Source: Cognatundibacterium griseum
GTDB lineage: Bacteria > Pseudomonadota > Gammaproteobacteria > Burkholderiales > Burkholderiaceae_D
Assembly (NCBI RefSeq): GCF_014284195.1
Contig: NZ_JACOGC010000003.1
Location: 124,001 to 188,000 of the forward strand
Reading direction: 5' to 3'
Length of the DNA: 64,000 bases
This document shows, piece after piece, positions 16,996 through 26,893 of this stretch. Within the stretch, counting starts at the first letter, position 1. Each line of letters starts with the position of its first letter. The position numbers were made by a program, and so were the translations under genes. The notes beneath the pieces are model-generated. The model worked only from the letters and a program-made list of their open reading frames with translations. It made no database searches and had not been told where the DNA came from.

Positions 16996-17190
16996 ATGCT
17001 GACACTGATGCTGTGGCTGATTCTGCTGGTCTTTTGCTGGCCGCTGGCCTTGCTGGTGCTGATGATGTATCCGCTGGTCTGGCTGTTGTTGCTGCCATTC
17101 CGGATCATCGGCCTTGCCGTGGATGGCGTTCTGGAGTTATTGCGGGCAATCATCATGCTGCCGGTCCGGCTGTTACGTGCCGGCAGCTGA
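16996..17190 (+). CDS. Small hydrophobic membrane protein (64 aa)
   Basis: It begins 8 bases after the stop of the 29-aa gene. GAGG overlaps that stop and gives suitable spacing to this ATG; an ATG and a GTG just upstream are possible alternatives. The protein has two hydrophobic segments (LTLMLWLILLVFCWPLALL and VWLLLLPFRIIGLAV), then an amphipathic arginine-bearing tail (LLRAIIMLPVRLLRAGS). I do not recognise a family. Tight coupling with the 29-aa peptide suggests a two-component small membrane complex, which is inference. Confidence 0.5.
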   Translation: MLTLMLWLILLVFCWPLALLVLMMYPLVWLLLLPFRIIGLAVDGVLELLRAIIMLPVRLLRAGS

Positions 17191-17350
17191 CTCAGCCGGC
17201 TGAACTTATCTGACTGAATTGATCTGAATACGCTCCTCTGGATTGAGCAATATCAGCGGACATATGATTGACGGAAACGCGGTACAGGCATCCCGTATGA
17301 CGGTGAACGCAGCTTCAGGACGGCGTTCAAGCATATCTGCAATCCGGCTC

Positions 17351-18214
17351 TCAGTGCACGTGGTTGAATAATTCGTGCAACTCTTCCAGACGGTCTTCCA
17401 GCTCATCGCTTGCCAGACCGAGAAAATCAAGCGCCTGCTGGCCGCCTTTCTCCCATTCGGCGAGCGTTTCCTGCCCGTGATATTTGTGAATGGCGTACTC
17501 AGCCACCAGTGACAGCGCCACCAGTGCCCGTACCCGTTCGCTGGTAGCAGTATCCTGCAGCACGGCATAATCATGGTGCAGCAAAATCGCATTGCAGACT
17601 TCTTCCGGCAAGCCCCAGGTGCGGGCCATCAGCGCACCGATTGAAGTATGGCTGGTGTTGTGCTTTTCCTGCTCGATGAAGGTGAATTTATGTTCAAGCT
17701 GCTGATATGCCAGTTCCAGCGTCTGCTGGTAATCGGGAAAACGCTCCATCAGGATCGGAATGCCGATATCGCAGAACAGGCCAAACGTATGCGCCAGATC
17801 AACCGGGCAGACACGCATATAGCCGGCCAGATATGACATGGCTTGCGCGCGCTTGGAGGAAAAATCCCAGAATTTGATCAGGGATACATTTTCTATCTGT
17901 ATGGATTGCCGGGCGATGATGCCTGTCATCAGCAGACCGCATTGCTGCATGCCGAGCAACTGCACCGCATGATCGACTGAAGATGCCTTCAGTCTCAGGC
18001 CAAAAAAAGACGAATTGGTGAGCTTCAGCAAAGAAGCCGACAAAGACACATCGTGGGAAATCGTGGCTGCCAGACGGCGCGGATCAGGTTCGCGGCTGCT
18101 CAGTTCGGCCTGGACATCAGCCAGCATGCTGGGGCGCGGGGGAATGCGGATGGTCTTGACCAGTGCATCAACGGACTGGTCATTCGCCACAGATGTCTTG
18201 CTTGCAGGTGTCAT
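17351..18214 (-). CDS. HDOD-domain signalling protein (287 aa)
   Basis: A cytoplasmic HDOD-domain protein of the kind that acts in bacterial signalling and motility control. The domain starts at about residue 22 (IRIPPRPSMLADVQ) and includes ISHDVSLSASLLKLTNSSFFGL. The family lacks the full metal-binding HD motif; here only single His residues remain (TSIGALMARTWGLPEEVCNAILLHHD). No GGDEF or EAL domain is attached. It is a single-gene unit between small membrane proteins and creA, and its partners are unknown. Confidence 0.85.
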   Translation of the reverse strand: MTPASKTSVANDQSVDALVKTIRIPPRPSMLADVQAELSSREPDPRRLAATISHDVSLSASLLKLTNSSFFGLRLKASSVDHAVQLLGMQQCGLLMTGIIARQSIQIENVSLIKFWDFSSKRAQAMSYLAGYMRVCPVDLAHTFGLFCDIGIPILMERFPDYQQTLELAYQQLEHKFTFIEQEKHNTSHTSIGALMARTWGLPEEVCNAILLHHDYAVLQDTATSERVRALVALSLVAEYAIHKYHGQETLAEWEKGGQQALDFLGLASDELEDRLEELHELFNHVH

Positions 18215-18343
18215 ATCAAAGCGATAAGGGATATCTTGCAGCTGTGTATTTTAACGTAAATTACAGCGAAGAAACCCTGTACCGGCGCAGTTTTTCACAT
18301 CCTGCTGCGCCGGAGCGGCAAGCACATCCTCAGCCGGAAGTGT

Positions 18344-18832
18344 TTATTTGAGCGGAATCGGCGTACTGTGATCGACCGCAACAGCAGTGACGCTGTTTTT
18401 CGGTGAGCCGTCAATCAGTTTGTCCGAATAAGTCAGGTACACCAGCGCATTCCGCTTCTGATCGACCATACGCACGATGCGCAATTTTTTGAACAGGATA
18501 GACAAGCTCTGATTAAACACCTCTTCCTGTTGCTTCAACGGCCCCGGAAAACTGATCGCCCCGACCTGGCGGCAAGCGATCGATGCTTCCGATTTATCCT
18601 CTGCCAGACCGAGCCCGCCGGAGATGCCACCCGTTTTGGCCCGTGAGACATAGCAGGTCACGCCATTAACTTTGGGATCATCATAAGCCTCCACCACGAC
18701 TTTATGGTCCGGCCCGATCAGCTTAAATGCCGTATCCACACTGCCGATATGTTCGGCCTGCGCCGCCGTTGTACATAAACCCCAAACCAGCGCAGCGAAT
18801 ATGGCCTGTTTTACCTGTTTTGCCTGTTTCAT
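18344..18832 (-). CDS. creA: CreA family periplasmic protein
   Basis: A conserved proteobacterial protein of unknown function named CreA. An N-terminal signal peptide ends near TTAAQA, and the family core follows ([24 protein letters not shown], then [28 protein letters not shown]). Two Cys residues may pair. AAAGG lies 6 bases before the chosen ATG; another ATG two codons upstream sits directly on the ribosome site and is less likely. It is not linked here to the creBCD signalling genes. Confidence 0.88.
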   Translation of the reverse strand: MKQAKQVKQAIFAALVWGLCTTAAQAEHIGSVDTAFKLIGPDHKVVVEAYDDPKVNGVTCYVSRAKTGGISGGLGLAEDKSEASIACRQVGAISFPGPLKQQEEVFNQSLSILFKKLRIVRMVDQKRNALVYLTYSDKLIDGSPKNSVTAVAVDHSTPIPLK

Positions 18833-18944
18833 GTTCATCCTTTGTCGGTATCTTTGCCGGTATATGAATCAGCATGCGTCTCTTGGCGCGACCTGTGGCT
18901 GCCGGAAACCCGGAAGCCCGAAGCCGATATGGTGCAACCGGGAT

Positions 18945-20414
18945 TTAATTCAAGCGGGAATGACGTTTGCTGTACAAAAAATAAATACCAATCGCTATAA
19001 ACATCCAGATAAAGAAAACTTTATAGGTTGTATCCGACAAATCCTTCAGGATATATAGGCAAGCCAGGATGCTGAGTCCCGGAATCAGGTAAGGCCCAAA
19101 CGGTACCCTGAAACCATGATTGCCATGACCGGTTCCCTGACGGCGGATCACAGGCACAGCGCTCGACACCACGATGAACGCGACCAGCGTCCCCATGCTG
19201 ACCATATCCCACAGGAACGTGGCATCCACCAGACCGGCAACAAGACCGACCACCATGCACACCAGAACCGTGTTGATGACCGGTGCGCGGGTGCGGCTGT
19301 GCACCTTCTGGAATGCGGAAGGAATCAGTCCGTCTTTGCTGATGGCATACAAAATCCGGCTCTGACCGTAAATGGTCACCAGAGTCACGCTGAAAACAGA
19401 AATCACCGCACCGGCAGATAAAATCAGCGCCGGCCAGGCTTTGCCGGTGACATTTTGCAAAATCACCGCGAGACCGGCCTCCTGCCCGTCAAACATGGCG
19501 GCAGGCTGTGCGCCGATGGCGGCAACGGCAACCAGCATGTAAAACACCGTCACGACCAGCAGCGCCGCCATGATGCCCAGAGGAACGTTTCTGCGCGGAT
19601 CTTTGACTTCCGCGCCAGCCGTTGCAACCGTGTCGAGTCCGATGAAGGAGAAAAAAACTGTGCCAGCCGCCGCAGTCACGCCTGCCATGCCCGCCAGTCC
19701 CTTGCTGTTGTCAGTATTAAAAAAAGGCGTGAAGTGCTCGGCATGAAAGCCGGTGAATGCAATCACCGCGAAGAACGTCAGGATCACTAGTTTGATCATG
19801 ACCATGATGGCGTTGACCGTGGCGGATTCCTTGGCGCCACGCAGCAGCAGCACACAGCAGATCATCACCAGAATCACTGGCGGCAGATTAAACTGGGACA
19901 GATGAATTTCCATGCCTTTCGGACCGGAAACGATCATCGGCGAGCGCAGCATCTCCGGAATCTGCCAGCCAATCGCATTTTCCAGAAAATTATTCAGGTA
20001 AGCCGACCAGCCGATGGCGGTTGCACTGGCGGCCAGCCCGTATTCCAGCAACAGGCAGGCTGCCACCACGAAGGCAGCAAACTCGCCGACTGTTGCATAG
20101 GCAAAGGAATAAGATGAACCGGATGCCGGAATTCTGGCAGACAGCTCGGAATAGCACAGCGCCGTCAGCCCGGCCGTCAGGGCGGCGATTAAGAATGACA
20201 GGATCACGGAAGGCCCGGCCTTGGGCACGGCTTCGACCATGGTGAAAAAAATCCCGGTACCGATGGTGGCACCGACGCCGATCATGGTCAGCGCAAATAA
20301 ACCCAGTGAGCGATGCAGGCCCTGGTGCTGTTCATCCTCCGCAATGATGTCGTGCGAACTCGCCGGTTTGGTACGCAGCAATTGCTGCAGTAATGAAGTC
20401 TGGCTCAAGATCAT
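18945..20414 (-). CDS. APC-family amino acid permease
   Basis: An inner-membrane amino acid/cation symporter of the cationic-amino-acid-transporter-like branch (YhdG/CAT). It has about twelve to fourteen hydrophobic segments. The family entry motif MIGVGATIGTGIF is near residue 45, followed by LTALCYSELSARIPASGSSY and FFSFIGLDTVATAGAEVKDPRRNVP. The start is uncertain. AAGGA abuts the chosen ATG, and a TTG two codons later has better spacing, while an ATG 19 codons upstream would add an unlikely extension. The substrate is unknown. Confidence 0.87.
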   Translation of the reverse strand: MILSQTSLLQQLLRTKPASSHDIIAEDEQHQGLHRSLGLFALTMIGVGATIGTGIFFTMVEAVPKAGPSVILSFLIAALTAGLTALCYSELSARIPASGSSYSFAYATVGEFAAFVVAACLLLEYGLAASATAIGWSAYLNNFLENAIGWQIPEMLRSPMIVSGPKGMEIHLSQFNLPPVILVMICCVLLLRGAKESATVNAIMVMIKLVILTFFAVIAFTGFHAEHFTPFFNTDNSKGLAGMAGVTAAAGTVFFSFIGLDTVATAGAEVKDPRRNVPLGIMAALLVVTVFYMLVAVAAIGAQPAAMFDGQEAGLAVILQNVTGKAWPALILSAGAVISVFSVTLVTIYGQSRILYAISKDGLIPSAFQKVHSRTRAPVINTVLVCMVVGLVAGLVDATFLWDMVSMGTLVAFIVVSSAVPVIRRQGTGHGNHGFRVPFGPYLIPGLSILACLYILKDLSDTTYKVFFIWMFIAIGIYFLYSKRHSRLN

Positions 20415-20638
20415 TCCTTCTGCTTGGAAACGCCGTCTTGTGGATCGCGCTTCCCTGTTTAATCGGCTCATGCCACCGTTGCGTCACCGCACACTGCCAA
20501 CTGCCGTACCGGACTCTGGGAAGCCGGTCGCCAGAGGAATATGTCATTCCGGTGACATGAAAACCGCCATCATAGCGGTAAACGGCAGGCAGATTCGCGC
20601 CGCCCGCAGGAATTTAGAAGTTTGTTGTATATCATGTT

Positions 20639-20655
20639 CACCGGACTTGCCGGTG
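20639..20655. repeat. Short hairpin in divergent promoter region
   Basis: CACCGG and CCGGTG flank a 5-nt loop, 15 bp before the DUF2946 gene, in a 255-bp gap shared with the permease. It may be an operator or leader hairpin. Confidence 0.35.
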
Positions 20656-20669
20656 TTACAATTCGCTAC

Positions 20670-21053
20670 ATGATTTTATTCACCCCGTCCCGCCGCATGG
20701 TGCATCGCCTGGTGCGCGCAGTACTGCTGATGTATGTACTGACGCTGGGCGTTGCCATGGCATCCCCCATGATCCGCTCCGATGCCATGAGCCTGATCTG
20801 TACCAGCACAGGTTACAAGCTGATCGGTCAGACAAGCGGGGATTCCACTCCGGGAAAAATCCAGCCCGGCCAGCATCTGCTGGATTGTCCGCTGTGCACA
20901 GCGACCGGCATCCCGCCGGCGTTTTCCTGTGAGCCGGTCTGCGAACCGCCTCACACCCTGTCGTATGCGACGCGCTCCATCCCGGCTGCCCGTCTCGCCT
21001 CCATCGTGTCGGCACCGTTGCCGGCCCGCGGACCTCCCTTAATCAGTCAGTAA
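20670..21053 (+). CDS. DUF2946 family protein
   Basis: A small protein of a family often found beside copper-related TonB receptors. A basic N-terminus leads into one hydrophobic helix (VHRLVRAVLLMYVLTLGVAMA). The family signature then follows, with SLICTSTGYKLI and a CPLC motif in LLDCPLCTATGIPP; the Cys pairs could bind metal. The start was chosen at the ATG beginning MILFTPSRR, but a downstream ATG (MVHRLVR) is equally possible because no ribosome site is strong. It lies 101 bp before a TonB receptor in the same direction. Confidence 0.75.
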   Translation: MILFTPSRRMVHRLVRAVLLMYVLTLGVAMASPMIRSDAMSLICTSTGYKLIGQTSGDSTPGKIQPGQHLLDCPLCTATGIPPAFSCEPVCEPPHTLSYATRSIPAARLASIVSAPLPARGPPLISQ

Positions 21054-21154
21054 ATCTCCACACTGGTCGGACAACTTGCTGTCATTGCCTGAATGCGGCA
21101 GACCGCCGTTCGTCCGCACCTCTTTCTGTGCACATTTTTGATTGATTCCACACT

Positions 21155-23473
21155 ATGCTGACTATCTCAGTCCCAGCGGGCCTGCGCGTCCGGAAAACCA
21201 TTCTGGCCGCGGCACTTGCCTCTGCATTTTCCTGCTTTCCTGCCATGGCAATGGCGGATATCGTTCTGGCCGATGCCAGCGCATCTCTGCAATCGGTCAT
21301 CATTAACGGTGACCGCCCGTCTTCCCTGCCGACAGAAATTCCAACCACGATCGAAGGCATACAAGCGCAAGAAATCGAACGCACCATCAATGCGGTGGAC
21401 GCAGAAGACGCGCTCAAATACCTGCCAAGCCTGCTGGTTCGCAAACGCTACACCGGCGACTACAACCATGCCGTGCTGGCAACGCGTGCTTCCGGCACCG
21501 GGAACAGCGCACGCTCGCTGGTGTATGCCGATGGCATTCTGCTTTCCAATTTACTCGGCAATGGCGCAATTTTCACCCCGCGCTGGGGTCTGGTGACGCC
21601 GGAAGAAATCGAACGGGTCGACGTGCTGTACGGTCCGTTTTCCGCCGCTTATGCAGGTAACTCCGCCGGTGCCGTGGTGGATTACATCACCCGCATGCCC
21701 AGACAGTTTGAAGCACATGCCAAAATCACAGGCCTCAGCGAAAGCTTTCAGCTCTACGGCACCAGCCAGACCTATACCGGCAAACAACTGAGCGCCAGCC
21801 TGGGCAACCATCAGGGCGATTTTTCCTGGTGGCTGAATCTGAACCAGCTCGACAGCGATGGACATCCGATTGCCTTCACCACAAAATTAGTTTCTTCCGG
21901 TATCAGCAGCAATGTGGGTCAGGCCGTGACTGGTGCGATTGCGGGGAAAAATCCGCAGAATCAGGATTGGTGGATTCTTGGTGCCAGCGGGCAGTATCAC
22001 ACCGTACAGGACCATGCGAAAATCAAGCTTGCCTATGACCTGAGTCCGGTTTTGCGTGCCAGCTACACTTTCGGCTACTGGCGCAATAACATGGACAGCG
22101 GATTACAAAGCTATTTGCGCGATGCCGCCGGCAATCCCGTCTACAGCGGCGACATTAATCTGAATGGCAAAAAATATACTTTGTCTCCTGCCGATATGGC
22201 GAACAGTCAGAACCGGCTGGAACATCTGGCGCACGGCCTGAATCTGAAAAGCCGCACCAAAGGTGTATTTGACTGGGAAATATCCGCCAGCCTGTATGAC
22301 TACCGCAAAGATACCGGACGCAGCCCGCTGACGGCAATGCCGGCAGCAGACAGTGGCGGCCCGGGCCGCATCACCGACCAGAGCGGAACAGGCTGGAACA
22401 CATTTGCCATGAAAGGCATCTGGCGGCCCAATGCGGCACACACTGCGGAATTCGGCTATCAGCGCGAGGATTACCGGTTGCGAACCAAAATCTCCGATAC
22501 CACCGACTGGCTGCACGGAGAAACGCAAAAACTGTTTTCTGCATTTCAGGGCGATACCCGGCTGCAGAGCCTGTACCTGCAGGATGCCTGGCGAATGGCT
22601 CCGCAATGGAAAAGCATTATCGGCGGCAGGCTGGAACAATGGCAGGCTGATCATGGCGTGCTATCAAATGCCGGTTCTGTTCTGAATTTCGGCAGCCGCA
22701 ATGAACAGGCTTTCTCACCCAAAGCAGCGCTGGCGTTCAGTGCCGCTGATAACTGGACTTACAAGGCATCCGTCGGGCGTGCTGTCCGTATGCCAACCGT
22801 ATCCGAACTGTATCAGGGCAGTATTTCCAACAACGTGATTGTGAACAATGATCCAAACCTGAAACCGGAAAAGTCCTGGACCACGGAATGGACCGCCGAA
22901 CGCAGTCTCGATGAAGGAAAAGGCGTACTGCGCGCAACGCTGTTCCATGAGCGCACCAGGGACGCCCTGTATTCGCAGGTGAATACACTGGTCACGCCGA
23001 ATATCACCAACATCCAGAACATCGGGGTCATCAGGACGACCGGTCTGGAACTGGTGTATCAGGCCAGCGATGTGTTCTGGCGCGGCCTGGATGTGATGTC
23101 GAGTGTTACTTATACCGATTCGGTGATCCTCCGGAATGCCGCCAATCCGGTCAGCGTCGGTAAAGCGCAGCCACGCATCCCGGACTGGCGCGCCAATCTG
23201 GTACTCAGTTACCGCCCCAATGACAAGCTCAGCACCTCGCTCGGCATCCGCTACAGCGGCCGTCAGTATGGGGCGCTGGATAACAGCGATGTCAATGCCT
23301 TCACGTACTTCGGCTTCTCCAGCTTCCTGGTTGCTGATATGCGTGTCCGTTACCAGCTCGCCAGACAATGGAGCGCCGCTATCGGTATTGACAATCTGAA
23401 CAACAAAAAATACTGGGCATTCCATCCTTACACCCAGCGCAGCGTCAGTGCGGAAATCAAGTTCGATTACTGA
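21155..23473 (+). CDS. TonB-dependent receptor (772 aa)
   Basis: An outer-membrane receptor with a signal peptide ending near MAMADI and a plug at about residues 50-180 (DAEDALKYLPSLLVRKR, then EEIERVDVLYGPFSAAYAGNSAGAVVDYIT). The barrel ends in the C-terminal strand SVSAEIKFDY. Position between a DUF2946 gene and a second receptor with a metal-type motif suggests metal or metallophore uptake, but nothing in this protein itself fixes the substrate. No strong Shine-Dalgarno precedes the ATG. Confidence 0.88.
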   Translation: MLTISVPAGLRVRKTILAAALASAFSCFPAMAMADIVLADASASLQSVIINGDRPSSLPTEIPTTIEGIQAQEIERTINAVDAEDALKYLPSLLVRKRYTGDYNHAVLATRASGTGNSARSLVYADGILLSNLLGNGAIFTPRWGLVTPEEIERVDVLYGPFSAAYAGNSAGAVVDYITRMPRQFEAHAKITGLSESFQLYGTSQTYTGKQLSASLGNHQGDFSWWLNLNQLDSDGHPIAFTTKLVSSGISSNVGQAVTGAIAGKNPQNQDWWILGASGQYHTVQDHAKIKLAYDLSPVLRASYTFGYWRNNMDSGLQSYLRDAAGNPVYSGDINLNGKKYTLSPADMANSQNRLEHLAHGLNLKSRTKGVFDWEISASLYDYRKDTGRSPLTAMPAADSGGPGRITDQSGTGWNTFAMKGIWRPNAAHTAEFGYQREDYRLRTKISDTTDWLHGETQKLFSAFQGDTRLQSLYLQDAWRMAPQWKSIIGGRLEQWQADHGVLSNAGSVLNFGSRNEQAFSPKAALAFSAADNWTYKASVGRAVRMPTVSELYQGSISNNVIVNNDPNLKPEKSWTTEWTAERSLDEGKGVLRATLFHERTRDALYSQVNTLVTPNITNIQNIGVIRTTGLELVYQASDVFWRGLDVMSSVTYTDSVILRNAANPVSVGKAQPRIPDWRANLVLSYRPNDKLSTSLGIRYSGRQYGALDNSDVNAFTYFGFSSFLVADMRVRYQLARQWSAAIGIDNLNNKKYWAFHPYTQRSVSAEIKFDY

Positions 23474-23588
23474 CCTGCCATGACAACCCGTAAATCGCAG
23501 AGCCCGGCGCGCCGCTCACTATACGCGATAACGTTGTCCGCTGCGGTTACCGGGAAATTTTTACTCAAAATAAATTACAAATAACATC

Positions 23589-25802
23589 ATGAACACTTCA
23601 CTGAAAACCATATTGACCGCTTCTGTTGCCTCTTTATTTCCGCTGGGTGCAGCACAGGCCAGTGAGCCAGCCACATCCGGTCAGCCTGACACCGTACTGA
23701 TTCAGGCAAAAAAAATTTCCGCCCCGAATGTCGATGGCACCAGTCAGGCTGCTGCACTCAGCGCCAGCAGCGATAGCGCCGCACTGTTGCGCGATGTGCC
23801 CGGGGTCAGTCTGTATGGAGCAGGTGGCGTATCGAGTCTGCCTGCCATTCACGGACTGGCAGATGACAGGTTGCGGACACAGGTCGATGGCATGAACCTG
23901 ATCTCCGCCTGCGCCAATCACATGAACCCACCGTTGTCGTATATTGATCCCAGCCACATCGGCAGCATACAGGTACTTAATGGCATTGGACCTGTCAGCA
24001 ATGGTGGCGACAGCATTGGCGGCACGATACGGGTTAATTCACCTGACCCGGAATTTGCAATGGCCGGGGAAATGCTGCGCAAAGGCCAGGCCGGTGCGTT
24101 TTACCGCAGCAATGGCCATGCACATGGTGTCAATCTGAACGCCACACACGCCAGCGACGCCTGGAGCATCAACTATGCGGGATCACTTTCGGAAGCAGGC
24201 AATATCGTTGCAGCCAGCCCATTTAAAGTCGTCAGTCAGGGTAACGGTGGCAAGCCGGGACTGGCTGGCGATGTAATCGGCTCATCGGCTTACAAGTCGG
24301 AAAACCAGTCGCTGCAAATGGCCATCCGCAATGCATCTCAGCTGCTGGAATTGAAACTGGGGCTACAGAATATTCCATACCAAGGCTTTCCTAATCAGCG
24401 CATGGATATGACAGGTAACCGCAGCGAACAGCTCAACCTGCGCTACAAAGGAGACTATGCATGGGGCCAGCTGGAAGCGCGGCTATATCATGAGCATACC
24501 CGCCACAGTATGAATTTTGGCGACGACAAACAATTCTGGTATGGCAATGCACCCGGTATGCCGATGGATACCGAAGGTAAAAACAGCGGCACCCTGCTGC
24601 GTGCCGGATTACCCTTATCGGAACGTGATCAACTTAATCTGGGTATCGAATATCAGCGTTACCGCATGAATGACTGGTGGTCTGCCTCCGGCACCGGCAT
24701 GATGATGGCACCGGGCACATTCGTGAACATCGCGGACGGGCAGCGCGACCGGTTTGGCATGTTTGTCGAATGGGAAGCCAACTGGAACCCAAACTGGTTT
24801 TCGCAGATTGGTCTGCGTGCAGAGCGCGTCAGTATGAACAGCGGCCCGGTCGCTGGTTATAACGCCATGGCATACGGTAACCCGGCATCACCTTTATCCG
24901 TGCCCGGTGCATTTAACGCCGCCAACCGGCAACGCGCAGATCACAATCTGGATTTTACGGCAGTGGCACGTTACACACCGGACAGCAGCTTTAGTATTGA
25001 TGGTGGTTATGCGATGAAAACCCGTTCACCGAATCTGTATGAACGCTATACCTGGGCGACAAGCAATACCATGGTGATGAACATGAATAACTGGTATGGC
25101 GATGGCAACGGTTATGCCGGCAACCTGAATCTGAAACCGGAAATTGCGCATACACTGAGCGCCACGTTTGACTGGCACAGTGCCAACCCGGATCAGTGGC
25201 AATTCAAAATTGCTCCCTACTATACCGATGTGCATGACTACATTGACGCCGTTCCCTGCAGCGCAGCCAGTAAAATTTGTCCTGGCCGCAAGGACGGTTT
25301 CCTGAACCTGAGTCTCAGCAATCAGAATGCACGTTTATACGGTATGGATGTCTCTGCCAGCGCACTGCTGCTGAGCACAGAAAAATATGGCCAATTTTTA
25401 GGCAATGCCGTGCTAAATTTCCTGCATGCCAGAAATAAAGATACCGGCAGCGGTTTGTATAACATCATGCCGCTGAATGCCAAACTGTCGCTGACGCAAC
25501 ATCTGGGACACTGGAATACCACGGCCGAAATTCAGATGGCAGCAGCGAAAACAGATATCTCCGCTGTACGCAGAGAAATGACGACCCCGGGTTATACGCT
25601 GCTGAATCTGCGCAGCAGTTATACCTGGAAACAATGGCGCTTTGATGCAGGCATCGATAATCTGTTCAACCGCTTCTATCGCAATCCGCTGGGTGGCGCT
25701 TATCTCGGCCAAGGTGCTACCATGGGGCAAGGCGTACCCAGCGGCATCGTGGTGCCGGGCATGGGACGTTCACTGTATGCGGGTATGCAACTGAAGTTCT
25801 GA
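23589..25802 (+). CDS. TonB-dependent receptor, probable copper type
   Basis: A 737-aa outer-membrane receptor. The signal peptide ends near AAQASE and the plug begins around residue 45 (LLRDVPGVSLYGAGGVSSLPAIHGL). After VDGMNL comes the motif SACANHMNPPLSYIDP near residue 105. Its Cys, His and Met match the kind of soft-metal site described for copper receptors of the OprC/NosA group. The barrel ends in LYAGMQLKF. It follows the previous receptor by 115 bp on the same strand. Copper transport is inferred from the motif and from the DUF2946 neighbour, and is not proven. Confidence 0.85.
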   Translation: MNTSLKTILTASVASLFPLGAAQASEPATSGQPDTVLIQAKKISAPNVDGTSQAAALSASSDSAALLRDVPGVSLYGAGGVSSLPAIHGLADDRLRTQVDGMNLISACANHMNPPLSYIDPSHIGSIQVLNGIGPVSNGGDSIGGTIRVNSPDPEFAMAGEMLRKGQAGAFYRSNGHAHGVNLNATHASDAWSINYAGSLSEAGNIVAASPFKVVSQGNGGKPGLAGDVIGSSAYKSENQSLQMAIRNASQLLELKLGLQNIPYQGFPNQRMDMTGNRSEQLNLRYKGDYAWGQLEARLYHEHTRHSMNFGDDKQFWYGNAPGMPMDTEGKNSGTLLRAGLPLSERDQLNLGIEYQRYRMNDWWSASGTGMMMAPGTFVNIADGQRDRFGMFVEWEANWNPNWFSQIGLRAERVSMNSGPVAGYNAMAYGNPASPLSVPGAFNAANRQRADHNLDFTAVARYTPDSSFSIDGGYAMKTRSPNLYERYTWATSNTMVMNMNNWYGDGNGYAGNLNLKPEIAHTLSATFDWHSANPDQWQFKIAPYYTDVHDYIDAVPCSAASKICPGRKDGFLNLSLSNQNARLYGMDVSASALLLSTEKYGQFLGNAVLNFLHARNKDTGSGLYNIMPLNAKLSLTQHLGHWNTTAEIQMAAAKTDISAVRREMTTPGYTLLNLRSSYTWKQWRFDAGIDNLFNRFYRNPLGGAYLGQGATMGQGVPSGIVVPGMGRSLYAGMQLKF

Positions 25803-25881
25803 AAATTCCGGTATGCCGCCGCCATCGTCGCAACGCAGTCATGAAAACGGCGCGACTCCGGAAAGGGGTTTCGCTGTTTCG

Positions 25882-26226
25882 TTACAGGATCATTGAAAGT
25901 GCCGCGCCGAATACCTGGCTAAGCACGGTCATCAATCCATTCAATGCATTCTGGACTGCGATCAGTGTCAGCTGGGACACCGCCGTCAGCACCGACTCGC
26001 AGGCAGTGCGCTGCATGCGGAACAGGATTTTTCCGGTTTCGGCTGAATATCCCTGTTCCGGGTCCAGCTGGTACAGCGCTACATTGTCCGCAATACTGGC
26101 CAGCTGCACTGCCATCTTTTTAAACTCTGCAGGGGCATACACCTTGACGGCATCCCAGCCTTCGCGGAATGCACCCGCTGCGGCATTACTCATCTGTTGT
26201 TCAATCTGTTCTGCGGTCAATGTCAT
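25882..26226 (-). CDS. Unknown 114-aa protein
   Basis: I do not recognise this protein. It has no signal peptide; the sequence is mostly helical and amphipathic, with a hydrophobic C-terminal third (LTLIAVQNALNGLMTVLSQVFGAALSMIL) that could insert in a membrane. It is the third gene of a leftward series after the antiporter and a lipoprotein, with a 21-bp gap and an AAGGAGATCGC ribosome site. Association with its lipoprotein neighbour is likely from gene order. Confidence 0.7.
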   Translation of the reverse strand: MTLTAEQIEQQMSNAAAGAFREGWDAVKVYAPAEFKKMAVQLASIADNVALYQLDPEQGYSAETGKILFRMQRTACESVLTAVSQLTLIAVQNALNGLMTVLSQVFGAALSMIL

Positions 26227-26247
26227 GCGCGATCTCCTTGTGTGGCA

Positions 26248-26874
26248 TCAGGGGGCAACTGACGCTTTCTTTTTCGCTGTTTCCACCACCATCACTGCCA
26301 TGATGGACTGATTTGCTGCTGCCAACGCGTCTCTGGCACTGACTGGCCTAAGGCAGGAAATACCGCGACAGGTATCAGCTGAGCGGTGAATGGTACGGAT
26401 CGCAGACAACTGTTGCGCTACCAGTGTCAGCAGGCGAACATTACAAGCACTGGCGGCAGCACTGTCAGCAGGTGAATCTGCCGTTCCGGCTTCGGGTTGC
26501 AGCACCGGTGACGGGGTTGTCTGCAACACATGGGATAACTGGCTGTACAACTGATTTTGCAGGCGACAGGATTTCCCTCCAGAAGCAATCGTGGCGCGGG
26601 TAATCAGCAGTTCCAGTTTCGCTTCGAGCGCATTATAAGTACGCAGATTGGCTTCGTAACTGCCTTCGGGCTGACCGCCGAGTTCTGCCATGTTCTTGAC
26701 ATGCATGTTGAGCTGCTCGGAAAAATCACTGATACCCTGGTCGATGACCAGATCGTAATCGCTGACCAGCCGTACACCGGCGCAGCCTGCCAGCGCCAGG
26801 GCTGCCAGCCATACTGCCAGCATGGCGCAGCACCCTCGCTTCATCCGGCTGGCTGCAGTATTGCTGTGATTCAT
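26248..26874 (-). CDS. Unknown lipoprotein (208 aa)
   Basis: A predicted lipoprotein with a basic start, hydrophobic stretch and lipobox ALAGC. The mature part is helical, with several Cys residues (SCRLQ, ACNVRLL, TCRGISC) in the C-terminal half, suggesting disulphides in the periplasm. An Ala/Ser/Asp linker (TADSPADSAAAS) divides it. The start was moved to the ATG at MNHSN because AAAGGAG sits 6 bases upstream; it lies 19 bp beyond the antiporter stop. No known domain is recognised. Confidence 0.72.
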   Translation of the reverse strand: MNHSNTAASRMKRGCCAMLAVWLAALALAGCAGVRLVSDYDLVIDQGISDFSEQLNMHVKNMAELGGQPEGSYEANLRTYNALEAKLELLITRATIASGGKSCRLQNQLYSQLSHVLQTTPSPVLQPEAGTADSPADSAAASACNVRLLTLVAQQLSAIRTIHRSADTCRGISCLRPVSARDALAAANQSIMAVMVVETAKKKASVAP

Positions 26875-26893
26875 TGCGGCTCCTTTGCCGGTT

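Noticed and set aside
20415-20669. Possible riboswitch before the permease or DUF2946 gene
   Set aside because: Several short hairpins are present, but I could not match the conserved cores of cobalamin, glycine, lysine or TPP riboswitches.
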